Positions 9,759 to 21,196 of a stretch of DNA of 64,000 nt are shown one piece after another. Position 1 is the stretch's first letter, and each line of letters begins with the position of its first letter. The notes below the pieces were generated by a model that was not told where the DNA came from, ran no database searches, and saw only the letters and a list, made by a program, of their open reading frames with translations. The position numbers were made by a program, and so were the translations under genes. Source of the stretch: Alisma plantago-aquatica (lineage: Eukaryota > Streptophyta > Magnoliopsida > Alismatales > Alismataceae); NCBI GenBank assembly GCA_963693085.1, contig OY856409.1:1337614915-1337678914 (forward strand), in the 5' to 3' direction.

Positions 9759-11180
9759 GTGTATCAATCCGTCACAAAGTCCCGTTCTACATTGGAGGAT
9801 ACCAAGACACCTACGATCTACAACGAGGTGTCTCCTATCGCCTCCATCAAGCTCAATGGGAAGAACTTTCTTCTATGGATGAACGTTGTTCACACTGTCC
9901 TGGAGTCTCGTGACAAGGCAAGACATGTTGAATCTGGTCCTCTGACCTCTACTGACAAAGGATATGCTGAATGGAAGTGTCATGATAGTCTGGTGAAGAC
10001 TTGGTTGTGGAACAACATGGAACCTGCAATTACGGCAAGGTTCATGTTCTATTCTACAACTAAGGAAATATGGGACGCAGTGAAGTAGCATTATTCCCAG
10101 GAGAAAAATGCTCTTCACCAATTTATGATCTATGACCATCTGTTTGCTGAGAGGCAGGGTGACAGATCTCTTGAGGAGTACTTTGGAGCTATTCAGGCAC
10201 TTGCTCAAGAGCTGAGCTACTATCATCCAGTGATAGTAGCTGAACATGTCAAAGACAGAGATGATCTGGTTACTGCTAAATTCTTATCTGGGCTTAACCC
10301 TGCGTGCGGTTCCACCAGGAGTGTCATTCTGGCTTCTGATAAATTACCGAGCTTTATGGAAGCCTATTTGAGAATACAACAATCTGTCTTTGAGTCTGCT
10401 AATCCTGGTTCTGTTATACCTTCTGGGGAGTCTCATGCATCCGTTGCTGCTGCGGTGAGAGGGGGATGACCTGGTATGGACAGAGGACGTGGAACACATC
10501 CTAAATGCACTTTCTGTGACAAACTGGGACATATAATGGAGAAGTGTTGGAAGAAACATGGGAGACCTGCTGCACCACCTGTGAGGACAACACATTATGC
10601 CACTACTGCATATACCTCTTCTTCTTCTGCTGTGGGAACTACTTCTGGTACCAGTATCACTCTCACTCAAGAGGAGTATGATCGGTTCATTCAATCTACA
10701 CAACACAGGAGTATTGGATTGTCATCATCATCGTCAGCAAACCTGGGATCTACTGCGGGTAATCAGGCTACATCTCTCATAGCTTCTGGCTCTACTTCAT
10801 CTTGGGTGGTTGACTTTGGCGCGTCACAACACATGACTGGTATGAAGAGATTTCTCCACTCTATTGACTCATATATCCCTCACCAATCTATCACATTGGA
10901 AGATGGTTCAGTGAGGAGAGTGTTAGCTAGTGGATCTGTCTCTCTAACACCCAAGATTGATCTTAAATCTGTACAGTTTGTGCCTGAGTTTCCTTTTAAT
11001 CTTCTTTCTGTTGCGAAATTGATTGACACTGTAAAATGTACGGTAACATTTTGGCCTTCTTGTTTTGTATTATAGGATCTCAAGAGTATGAGGACAATTG
11101 GTGGGGGCCTAGAAAAGGTGATCTCTACCTTTTCCATGGTGACAGTCTGTTTTGCCCAGTATCTGCTCCAGCTCCATCCA
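9759..11180 (+). pseudogene. Copia gag and protease, copy 1
   Basis: The order is a gag N-terminal domain (9759-10085, with SPIASIKLNGKNFLLWMNVV), a UBN2-type gag core (10125-10466), a CCHC zinc knuckle CTFCDKLGHIMEKC at 10506-10547, a serine-rich linker, and a protease region WVVDFGAS at about 10804-10827. The protease motif should be D-S/T-G; here the serine is phenylalanine (TTT), as also in copy 2. Stops are TAG at 10086, TGA at 10467 (CGA in copy 2) and TAG at 11073 (CAA in copy 2). One G is lost in the run near 11102 relative to copy 2, shifting the frame. The protein would form the particle and process the polyprotein; it cannot be made from this copy. Confidence 0.85.
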
Positions 11181-13951
11181 TCCTGTTGAGTTGTTCCCCC
11201 TTACTATGACATTGTAGATATGGACATTCGTCATTAGAGAGCCTGCGAAAGTTGGAACCTGAGTTGTCCCAAGTGTCATATTTAGAGTGTCAGTCATGTC
11301 AGCTGGGAAAGCATCATAGGTTGTCTTATCCCAGTCGTGTCAATAAGCGGGCATCTTGTCCTTTTGAGTTAGTCCACAGTGATGTATGGGGTCATGTTAA
11401 AGACCAGAGTTATAATGGTTTCCGTTATTTTATTTCCTTTTTGGATGATTTTTCCCGCATGACATGGATCTACCTTCTCAAAAGTCGAGAGTCTATGCTA
11501 TCTATTGTGAAACATTTTCATAAAGAAATAAATGTTCCGTTTGACTACAATATAAACACTCTCCAATCTGATAATGCTTTAGAGTATGTTCAAAAGGCTA
11601 TGTCTGATTTTTGCAGTTCTATGGGCATGATCCATCACACGTCTTGTCCTCACACCCCTCAGCAAAACGGGGTGGCTGAGAGGAAGAATCACCATCTTCT
11701 TGATATTTCTCGTTCGATCATGTTTCAATCCAATGTGCCTAAGAAATTTTGGTCTGAAGCTCTTTTAACCGCTTGCTTCTTAATTAATAGAAAACCATCT
11801 TCTGTTCTTAAAGGACAAACTCCTTTCTCTGTGTTATGACCCATAGATCAGCCCTTCTATGTTCCCCTTAGAGTGTTTGGGTGTACTTCTTTTGTCCATA
11901 ATTTTGACCCTAAGGCTGACAAACTTTCTCCTAGGTCTATTAAAACCTTGTTCCTTGGTTATTCTAGTACTAGCAAAGGATACAAGTGTTACTGTCCTAG
12001 TCTTTGTCGCATGTTTGTGTCTAGGGATGTTACCTTCCATGAGACCACTCCATATTTCTCCGATGGTATGAGTAAGGGGGAGCAGTTGAGAGAGGGAGTG
12101 CCACCAGTTTTTTAGAGTGAGAGAGTGGCACCATATGTGCAGAGTGAGGGAGCACCACCCATCATTCTTGATTATACTTTTATTCAGGACGAGCATACAG
12201 AGGAGGTAGCGACACCAGTCCCTAGGCCTTCCTCATCATCTCCTACTCACGAGATTCCTACAGAAGTATCAGATCTTGATCTTCCTATTGCTGTTCGGAA
12301 AGGTACTCGTTCTTGTACTAGTAGACATCCTATTACAAATGTGTGTTGTCTGTCCCACTTATCTAAGCAGGCACACACATTTGCTATTGGGATTGATTCT
12401 GTTGATATACCAAGGAATCACTATGATGCTATGAAGGACATTGGCTAGAAACAAGCAATGCAACTTGAGATGTCAGCTCTTTTGCATAATGGCACATGGG
12501 ATCTTGTTGACTTACCTGCATGGAAGAAAGCAGTGGGTTGTAGATGGGTTTTCGCCATCAAACATAATCCGGATGGATCTGTTGAAAGGTTGAAGGCCAA
12601 ATTGGTAGCAAAAGGCTACACACAGACCTATGGAGTTGATTTCTTTGAGACTTTTTCTCCAGTAGCTCGTCTAAATTCTGTACGGATTATTATTTCTCTA
12701 GCTACTACCTTTGATTGGCCCCTATTTCAGATTGATGTTAAGAATGCCTTTCTACATGGTGACCTACAGGAAGAGGTATATATGGAGCAACCTCCTGAGT
12801 TTGTTGCTCAGGGGGAGTGTCAGAAGGTGTGTAAATTGAAGAAAGCTATATATGGGCTGAAATAGTCTCCTCGAACTTGGTTTGACAAGTTCAGTGAGGT
12901 TGTACTCCATATGGGTTTTTTCGCTCCATGATTGATCACTCTTTATTCTACTCTAGCTCTTCTTGTGGTTCTATCATCATTGATGTATATGTTGATGACA
13001 GTGATTACTAACAGTGATTCTACAATCATATCTCGTGTGAAGGAAGGGTTGCAGAGACAGTTCCAAACAAAGGATCTGGGTAAACTGAGATATTTTTTGG
13101 GCATTGAGGTACTTAGATCTCATGTAGGTGCCAATCTATCTCAGAGGATATATGTGCTTGACTTACTACATGAGACAGGCATGACTGAATCTAAATCGGT
13201 ATCTACTCCCATGGATTCTCACATCAAGGAAACGGTTGATGATGTTGAGTACTCAGATCCAGGATATTACAGGAGAATAGTTGGCAAGCTAATATATCTG
13301 ACTGTTACACTACCTGATATTTCTTTTACTGTAGGCATCATGAGTCAGCATATGCACTCACCACGACAGTCACACTGGACAACAATTTTCCGGATTTTGA
13401 GATATCTGAAGAGTGCTCCTGGTAAAGGGATCACATATTCTAAGACCAAGGTGCCTCCATCTACTTTGACTCTCACAGGGTATTCGGATGCAGATTGGGC
13501 TGGTGATCATACTGATAGAAGGTCTACATCAGGCTATTGTACTTTCCTAGGTGATCATTTGATTACTTGAAAAAGTAAAAAGCAACGTGTGGTAGCTAGA
13601 TCCAGCACTGAGGCTGAATATCATGCTATGGCCCATGCATGTTGTGAACTACAATGGGTCAAATATGTTCTTTCTGAGTTAAAAATTACTATTATGTCTT
13701 CTATGGAGCTCAAATGTGACAACCAGTCTGCTATACACATTGCCAGGAATCCAATCTTTCATGAGCGTACAAAGCATATAGAAGTTGATTGCCATTTTAT
13801 TCGTGATCAAATCAAAGATGGCACTATTGTGACGCCATACATCAAGTCTAAAGATCAATTGGCAGATATCTTGACAAAGCCTTTGGGTCTGGAAGCTTTT
13901 CAGAGATTATGTGGCAAGTTGGGCATACACGATGTGTACTCTCCAGCTTGA
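11181..13951 (+). pseudogene. Copia pol: integrase, reverse transcriptase, RNase H, copy 1
   Basis: The pre-integrase zinc region (RYGHSSLESLRK, then CQSCQLGKHHR) precedes the integrase core with FELVHSDVWG, LQSDNALEY and QQNGVAERK, which supply the D, D and E residues. The reverse transcriptase follows with WVFAIKHNPDGS, YGVDFFETFSPVAR, DVKNAFLHGDL and a YVDD region (near 12986) damaged by a 2-bp loss. RNase H runs TGYSDADWAGD to RSSTEAEYHAM. Stops include TGA 11837, TAG 12113, TAG 12446, TAG 12863 and TGA 13568; the first four are shared with copy 2. The Copia integrase-before-RT order is clear. It is non-functional. Confidence 0.88.
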
Positions 13952-13958
13952 GGGGGAG

Positions 13959-14481
13959 TGTGAAACAGCCTGCATCCCCGTCGATACTATCGACAGGAGG
14001 TCGATGGTATCGACAAAGTCATAGCAACTAAACATCATTCTGTCGATACCATCGACAGACGAACAGTGGCAGAAATTGGCAATCTGCCTCCTGGTTCTAT
14101 CTTTATTATATTATTTGTTTTATTGTTTTTCTATTATGTTCTCCTTTGTACCATAATGTATCTTACCCTAATATATAAAAAGAAGAGAGACGTCTATTGC
14201 CCTCTTACGCAAGCTGCACCTAGCAGCCACAAACATCATTTGTCTCCCTTCCCTCTCATTCACATGGTATCAGAGCGGACCCCACGAGACAAGTGTGAGG
14301 ACCACACCCTACCTAAACAAAAAAAAAACAAATGCAAGCACACAAAAGTGGCTGCACTTGAGGGGAGATGTTAGAATAGTCCCATACCGCTGAGCTCTGG
14401 GGAGGTCCTGTAACTTATAAGGTGTGTGGTCCCTTCATCCATTGCCAATTGGTTTTGGGTTGAATACCACACATTCTAATA
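13959..14481 (+). repeat. Copia 1 3' LTR, composite
   Basis: It starts TGTGAAAC directly after TTGAGGGGGAG. It repeats the composite layout: TGTGAAAC...ATTCACA (13959-14264), primer-site copy (14265-14276), purine tract, then TGTTAGAAT...ATTCTAATA (14369-14481). It lacks a ~20-bp block around ACAGTCCTATCGATGG that both 5' LTRs carry. Confidence 0.8.
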
Positions 14482-14643
14482 CTATTAAATCAGAGATTCA
14501 AAATAAGGTTTACCCAGATAAAGAGAATATGAGATATAGATTGAGACTTAGACCAATCATTGTGCGAGTAGCCATATTTTGAATAAAGATGCATCATAAG
14601 GGTTTTAGACCCAATCTCAATTATGAAGTAATCGAGATACATA
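14482..14643 (+). repeat. LARD 5' LTR fragment right of Copia 1
   Basis: It is the same sequence as 46119-46275 and 51511-51672 (CTATTAAATCAGAGATTCAAAATAAGG onward, abbreviated). Homology stops abruptly near GAGATACATA (14638-14644), where unrelated gypsy-like sequence begins. This is one edge of the duplicated junction. Confidence 0.75.
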
Positions 14644-17098
14644 AGTACCACTATTCTAGATATTGTAGTCAAACATGTAGCATGCATAAAATAGAGAGGC
14701 AAGACTAGTATTTCAGTCAATTTTTCATAAAAAGGCATTCATAGCAAGTGGGGTACAAGTACCCATATAAACAAGGTAGTCCAAAAGCTACATGGATATA
14801 ATGAGTCAACATCAGGAAATGTTAATGTTCAAGAAATTAGATTCCATAAGGAATAACAGTTCAAGAGATGCCTCATTAAAATAAAGTAGGTTTTAGTCAA
14901 ATAATGCCCAAAATAAAATAGAGGATGTACATACCTTATGACCAGACCTAGATATTCAGTAACACCTTCTAAGCACAGGGTCAAGGTTGTCTCAACCTAT
15001 TCATAATATGTGTGCATTCAATTAATATAAAATGCATTAAATCTTTTGCTTAGAAATCGGCCCTATAGTAGGTTGCAAATCTGGACGTGAAACTTGTCCC
15101 AATAAATTAGTCATATTTTTCTGATTTCAAAAATGCATATATATGCCCTATTTGGATGAACGAATAATTTCTTATGAATTTAACAGGTTTAAATCATTTG
15201 TGGCTAAATAGAAAATTGAATTGTGAAATGACAATTTTACCCCTGAATGATTATGCGAATCACCATGGTTCGCTGTCCCGCAGACTATTGAGAAATAGGA
15301 AAGAAAGCTAAGTTCTATGTCGAAATTACTAATTTGCCCCCATTGGTGTGACAAAGATATGCTGGCCACCATGGGCTGAACTGGACTTTCGTCCCAGGGA
15401 TTGAATTCCCTACGTTCTGCGCCATGGTCGCTCCAAAGAGCACGTGGTCAAGGTGACCTCCGATCTAAGGCCCCAGACGAAGGAGCACAAAGCTCACTAC
15501 CTTCAACTCTACGCCCTGGACCTAGAGGACTATCACTCTAGTCCTGAGGTAGTCGGGGTTGAGATGAGTCCCAGGTGGTGACGACCAAGGAAGGAACTGA
15601 TACAGACCGCAGTGAGGGGGACACATCAAGAAAGGACTGTGGTGCTATGACTTAGCCAGAACCCACCTCATAGAGAGGTTCACGAGGAGACATGTTGTGG
15701 GAAGCCGGAGACCAGAGGCACCTGAAGGCCAGAGAAAACACCGAAGAATAGTCACCGATCGCAGAACCAGGCGAGGTGGAGATCTAGTCAAAATGAGGTC
15801 TCAGCAACCTTGCGGACACCCCAATGTGTCCATTGCATCAGAAGCAAGCTCGCGATGGGTCCCAGAGTCTGAAACAAAGTCGAGAGTCATCAAAACTCCC
15901 TCTGGTGGTGGCCCAAAATAGGGGAGAATGACGGCGCTAGTCGACCTGGTGAATGAGACTGAACTGTCGGATAACGAACGCACAAAAAGAAAGAAAAAGG
16001 GTCCTAGATGGTTACCTCAAGCCCTATTAGACCGAGGTGGGGAGTACATCGACAGCTCGTCGTTCTCGCCGGAGAAGAAGACCAATGTCGTTAGCAGCTC
16101 CACAACGACTACACATGCAATTGACTGAAGAGGACGGTTGAGGGTGTGTCGTAGATCAATACTGGAGCGAACAAGAAGGTGCGATGGCTCTGGGATGGGG
16201 AATGATGAGTTGGAAGGAGGGCAGCGGTGGCTGCTCGAGGGATAGAAATAGGCATTTTCACCTCGGGGTTCTATAGGGGCCGAGTAAGGGGTCAATGGAC
16301 TCGCAGGGATGTGTGGAGTTCGTTGGAGAAGAAATCGCGAGGTTTGGACGCGTATTGAGATCGCAAAGCCACCGACAAAATGTGGCGTTCTATTCGACTC
16401 AACATGCGAGGAACCCAGAGGCAGGGAACGATTAGGTTCTGCTACCCGACTACCCAGGTACCCGACCCGAGCCAGCCGCGTGACAAATAATGTCACAGGC
16501 ACCTAGATTAGGGGGTATGCGACAATCAATATTGATTAAAAAAATAGGACTTACTACTTGATTGCAGAATCTTCTATGGTCGTATTGAGGGTACAATTGA
16601 GGCCCAATTAAGCCCAAGATTTGAGGGTTGACTAATAAGAATGTGAGGAACCTGATTATAAGCTTAGATTTGGGTTTTGAGGTCACTTTAGCTGTAATTT
16701 TACCATTGTGCACTAATCATTCACTTAATGTAATGATCATATCCTAATGATCAATTATGGTGAAACCTTCCACATTCCTCACTCTAATATTCTATGGTTA
16801 TTCTACGATGTTAAATAATGGTTGAGGCTATAGTTTAATATTAGTATCCACCAATTCTCATCCTTTCAAGTATTAGGGTTATCACATTCAAAGATTTTAT
16901 GTTCATGTGATTCAAAAGAGTCAATTAGGGTTAATCAGATCCTAATATGGTGTGGTCTGTGCTATTACAATGAAATATAGACATTGAAAGGTAGCCAAGT
17001 AAAGAAAAGGGACAAGGGATTTTGGATATCCACCTAATCAATTAGGGTCCTAGAAGAATGTGAAATTAGCCTATGTGTCTGGAATCGAGTATGTTACA
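14644..17098 (-). repeat. LTR of a second Ty3/gypsy element, inverted and truncated
   Basis: Read on the minus strand, an LTR starts TGTAACATACTCGATT at 17098, directly after a purine tract and the chromovirus-type motif GGGGACGAAAT (17099-17140). It runs left to about 14644, where it meets the LARD fragment without a TG/CA end, so its far end is lost. The middle (15400-16500) is clearly GC-richer than the rest. ORFs there, the longest 161 codons at 16017-16502 minus, have no recognised domain and may be leader sequence or captured DNA. The assignment as LTR rests on the start and the adjacent internal motif. Confidence 0.55.
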
Positions 17099-17436
17099 AT
17101 ACTCCACCCCTTAAAGAGGATTTCGTCCCCGAAATCCATCCGGTTGTGGTATCGTATGCTAAGTTATATTATTAACCAAGTTATAAATTTCTAGTGTACT
17201 TAATGTAGGGGGTCATAACATATTACTCATGTCACAGTTATGGTCTACTCTCAAGGTGAAACTATATGTCTCCATGCCTCATGCATCCATTAATTTGATT
17301 ATGTTAGATGTTGGGTTAGAAAAGTTACAACACGGCCTAGGATTATGTCGACCAGTCTGCATCCATCCGGACTACCTAAATGTTATCATTATTTTTTTGC
17401 CATTCTCTGATCATGGTCCTCATCATTTTCCTTGTT
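17099..17436 (-). mobile_element. 3' end of gypsy internal region, inverted remnant
   Basis: The complement reads GATTTCGGGGACGAAATC, then TTTAAGGGGTGGAGTATTG before the LTR start. This is the usual end of plant chromovirus pol followed by the polypurine tract. No pol coding sequence is left; the remainder to 17436 is unassigned and joins the ATC microsatellite. Confidence 0.5.
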
Positions 17437-17818
<382 letters not shown>

Positions 17819-20356
17819 CCATCGTCAAAGTCAGGAATGTGACCCAGCAATCGAGGCAGAGTCAGTAGGGATCTCAGAGGAAACACCCTGGCAGTGGTGC
17901 TAGAGGATGTGGACCAGCATCCCAAGCCAGTTCTTCAACATCCAATAATCAAGCACAGGGTCAACAACAAGCGACAACTAGGTTCTATGCTATGAACCGG
18001 CCTGAAGCAGTAGTCAACCCTCGGGTTGTGACATGTCAAATGGAACTGCTTTATTCTGATATGTCTTTATCCTGCTTCGTATCTGTGTTAATTGATCCGG
18101 GTGCTACACACTCTTTCATCACTCGAGAAGTGATTGATGACTGCAATATGATTATTAGTCATAGAGCAGATAGCTTGCTGTTAGAGACACCTTTGATGGG
18201 ATCTGCAGTATTGCGGGAGGTGTGTTCTCCCTGCAATATTTTCTTTTCTGATCACCGCATTCAAGTGGATCTTATACCACTTGAGATGTAGGGTTTTGAT
18301 ATAATCCTTGGGATGGACACCTTAGAGAAGTATAAGGTTGTCTTGGATTGTAGTTCCAAGCAAGTTGTGTTCACAAATAGTGGTGACACATGGATCTTTC
18401 AGGGAGATAGAAAAATTCTTCCAACATGTCTTGTGTCAGCCATGGTAGCTGAGAGGTTGATGAGACAAGGATGCCTTACATTCTTAGCCCATGTGGTTGA
18501 TACGATAATGGAAAGCCCTCATCCTGCTGAAGTTCCTATAGTCAGGGAATTTGAAGATGTTTTTCCTGAAGAACTTCCAAGTGTTCCGCCGCCCTGATAA
18601 ATTGATTTTGAAATAAATCTAATCCCGGTCACACAACTAATAGCACAAATGCCGTATAGGATGGCACCTGCTGAAATGGCAGAGCTCAAGAAACAATTGT
18701 AAGAGTTGCTTGAGAAAGGTTTTATCCGACCGAGTACTTCACCCTGGGGTGCTCCAGTCCTTTTTGTTAAGAAAAAGGATGGGTCGATGCGGCAATGCAT
18801 TGACTATAGATAGTTAAACAAGGTAACTATAAAGAACAAGTATCCTCTACCAAGGATTGATGACTTGTTTGACCAGTTGCATGGTGCGACTGTCTTTTCT
18901 AAGATAGATCTGAGGTCGGGATACCATCAGTTATGTATCAAGGAGGGTGACATACCTAAGTCTACCTTTAGGATAAGGTATGGTCACCATGAGTTCACAG
19001 TTATGTCGTTTGGACTAACTAATGCACCAGCTGCATTTATGGAACTCATGAATAGAATCTTTCGACCTTTTCTGGATCAGTATGTTGTCATCTTTATAGA
19101 TGACATCCTGATATATAGTAGAGATGCTCAACAACATGAGCAACATCTTCGCCAAGCTCCGACTTTGCTAAGGGAGCATAAGTTATTTGCTAAGTTTAGC
19201 AAATGTGAGTTCTGGTTGCCAGAAGTTTCCTTTCTTGGACATGTAATATCTGCCTCAGGTATTTGTATTAATCCTAAGAAGGTGGAATCTGTCCTGCAAT
19301 GGGAGCAACCAAAGACACCAAATGAGATAAGAAGTTTCCTAGGACTGGCAGGCTATTACAGGAGGTTCATTAATAACTTCATTTCAATAGCCTTACCCCT
19401 GACCAAGTTGACAAAGAAGGAGATTCCTTTTGTCTGGAATGACAAGTGTCAACAATATTTCTAGTTGCTGAAAGAAAGGTTGACAAGTGCACCTGTGTTG
19501 GTGCTACCTGATCACAAAAAGGGGTACATAGTCTTCTGTGATGCATCTAAGAATGGCTTAGGATGTGTGTTGATGCAGGATAAGCAAGTGATTTCTTTTG
19601 CTTCTCGACAACTTAAGAAACACGAGGAGAATTATCTGACACATGATCTAGAGTTAGCTGTTGTGGTCCATGCCTTGAAGATCTGGAGACATTATCTCTA
19701 TGGATAGACATTCCAAATTTTCACAGACCATAAGAATCTGAAGTATATCTTTTCTCAGCATGAGCTTAACATGAGGCAACGCCACTGGATGGAGTTAATC
19801 AAGGACTACGATTGTATAATTGATTATCATCCAGGGAAAGCCAATGTGGTTGTTGATGCACTAAGTAGAATATCAGCAACACCAACCCTAGATAAAGCAC
19901 AACTAAACTCCTTAGTGTGCTCTAAGAGAGATATGTTTATCTCCTTGAGGCAAGACAATGTACAGCTTAAAGTATCATTGTTAGCCGGGTTGCTAGTTGA
20001 GATGCACATAAAACCAACTCTGAGACAGCAGATTAAGGAGGCACAACAGACTGATTCTATGGTTCAGCAGATCAGGTCAGAATATGGTAGTGAGAAACGA
20101 AATGGTTTCCATGATTCTGATGATCAGGTAGTCTGTTACCATGGTAGGATGGTGGTACCTGATGTTGATGACTTAAGAAAGTTAGTTTTGGAAGAGGCTC
20201 ATTCTTCAATGTATGCTATGCATCCAGGGATCACCAAGATGTATCATAACTTAAAAGATATGTATTGGTGGCCTAGTTTGAAGAAGGATGTTGCTGAGTT
20301 TGTTATGCGGTGTATGGTGTGTCAACAGGTTAAAGCTGAACATCAGAAGCCCGCAG

Positions 20357-20647
20357 TGTAACGTCCTAGGATTTGACGCCTCAGATAGCATGATCTTATA
20401 AGGAATGATTGGACTACCCATATCACCAAGGTGTACCTCCTTTTCCTGGAGCCCATCACTAAAGAACTCCATAGTTAAGCGTGCTCAACTTGGAGTAGTA
20501 CTAGGATGGGTGACCAGTCGGGAAGTTGATCCTGGCTTGCACGTCAGTGAGGACAAAGTGCGCAGTTAAGGCTAGTGGTGGTCTGTGGGGCCAGTCGTCA
20601 TTCCTGAAACTCTACTAGAGCCTAGGGTAGTGGGCCCGAGTGTTACA
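20357..20647 (+). repeat. Cassandra 5' LTR
   Basis: 291 bp, TGTAACGTCCTAGG to GAGTGTTACA, with the 5S-like domain in the first two thirds. It differs from the 3' LTR at about eight positions, including a one-base indel near 20610. Confidence 0.93.
20415..20542 (+). other. 5S rRNA-derived domain, Cassandra 5' LTR
   Basis: It matches the body of plant 5S rRNA: CCCATCACTAAAGAACTCC corresponds to the CCCATCAGAACTCC region, followed by AGTTAAGCGTGCT (box A area), GTAGTACTAGGATGGGTGAC (intermediate element and box C area) and GGGAAGTT. The internal RNA polymerase III promoter elements are therefore largely kept. It is LTR sequence, not a functional rRNA gene, because the surrounding TRIM structure is complete. 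Confidence 0.9.
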
Positions 20648-20904
20648 AATGGTATCAGAGCCATAACCCCTTCCAGTAGGTGGGGCCCACATGGGCATGT
20701 GGCATGCCAGTCTTGAGCCGTGCGGTCCAGGCAAGTTGGAAAGGGCTATCCGTAGAGACGAGATGGAGCCGCCCTTGCGCTGGTAGCCATGGACGGGAGT
20801 TGGGTGTCCATGGGCCATTGTGGGTCTACACTGAAATGTGGTCAGATTATGAGGCCATATAGTTGAGCCTTGACGAGGACGTCAAGAGTCTAAGTGGGGG
20901 AGAT

Positions 20905-21196
20905 TGTAACGTCCTAGGATTTGACGCCTCAAATAGCATGATCTCATAAGGAATGATTGGACTACCCATATCACCAAGGTGCACCTCCTTTTCCGGGAGC
21001 CCATCACTAAAGAACTCCATAGTTAAGCGTGCTCAACTTGGAGTAGTACTAGGATGGGTGACCAGTCAGGAAGTTGATCCTGGCTTGCACGCCAGTGAGG
21101 ACAAAGTGCGCAGTTAAGGCTAGTGGTGGTCTGTGGGGCCAGTCGTCATTCCTTGAAACTCTACTAGAGCCTAGGGAAGTGGGCCCGAGTGTTACA
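20905..21196 (+). repeat. Cassandra 3' LTR
   Basis: 292 bp with the same ends as the 5' LTR. It follows the tract AAGTGGGGGAGAT and abuts the right target duplication CACAG. Confidence 0.93.
20963..21090 (+). other. 5S rRNA-derived domain, Cassandra 3' LTR
   Basis: Same content as in the 5' LTR, with minor substitutions (for example GGTGCACC here, GGTGTACC there). The AGTTAAGCGTGCT and ACTAGGATGGGTGACC blocks are intact. Confidence 0.9.

Larger units (their letters stand above)
8705..14481 (+). mobile_element. Copia LTR retrotransposon, copy 1 (complete but degenerate)
   Basis: The element is inserted in the LARD LTR. The flanking 5-mer CTATT occurs at 8700-8704 and 14482-14486, and the unoccupied site survives in the 3' LTR at 51508-51520. 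The element has composite LTRs (8705-9240, 13959-14481), an initiator-Met primer site at 9241, gag, protease, integrase, reverse transcriptase and RNase H in Copia order, and a polypurine tract TTGAGGGGGAG before the 3' LTR. Stops and frameshifts interrupt gag-pol at about ten places. It is one of two copies of the same insertion; see 27445-46118. Confidence 0.88.
20357..21196 (+). mobile_element. Cassandra TRIM retrotransposon, complete
   Basis: This is an 840-bp element with LTRs 20357-20647 and 20905-21196, both TGTAACGTCC...GTGTTACA and about 97% identical by eye. It has a primer site TGGTATCAGAGCC at 20650-20662 and a polypurine tract AGTGGGGGAGAT just before 20905. Flanking 5-mers are CGCAG (20352-20356) and CACAG (21197-21201). 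Both LTRs contain a 5S rRNA-derived segment, the hallmark of Cassandra. The 257-bp interior is non-coding. It inserted into the linker between the integrase zinc finger and catalytic core of the Tekay-like element, and removing it restores the family order ..HQKPA / GTMQPLPIP.. . It is non-autonomous and needs proteins from another element. Confidence 0.93.

Noticed and set aside
16017..16502. 161-codon minus-strand ORF as a possible host gene
   Set aside because: No domain, low-complexity Pro/Ser/Arg composition, GC-rich context explains the lack of stops, and it lies in LTR-like sequence.
20415..20542. A genuine 5S rRNA gene
   Set aside because: The sequence is inside a complete Cassandra LTR, occurs in both LTRs, and diverges from 5S at the ends; it is not part of a 5S tandem array.
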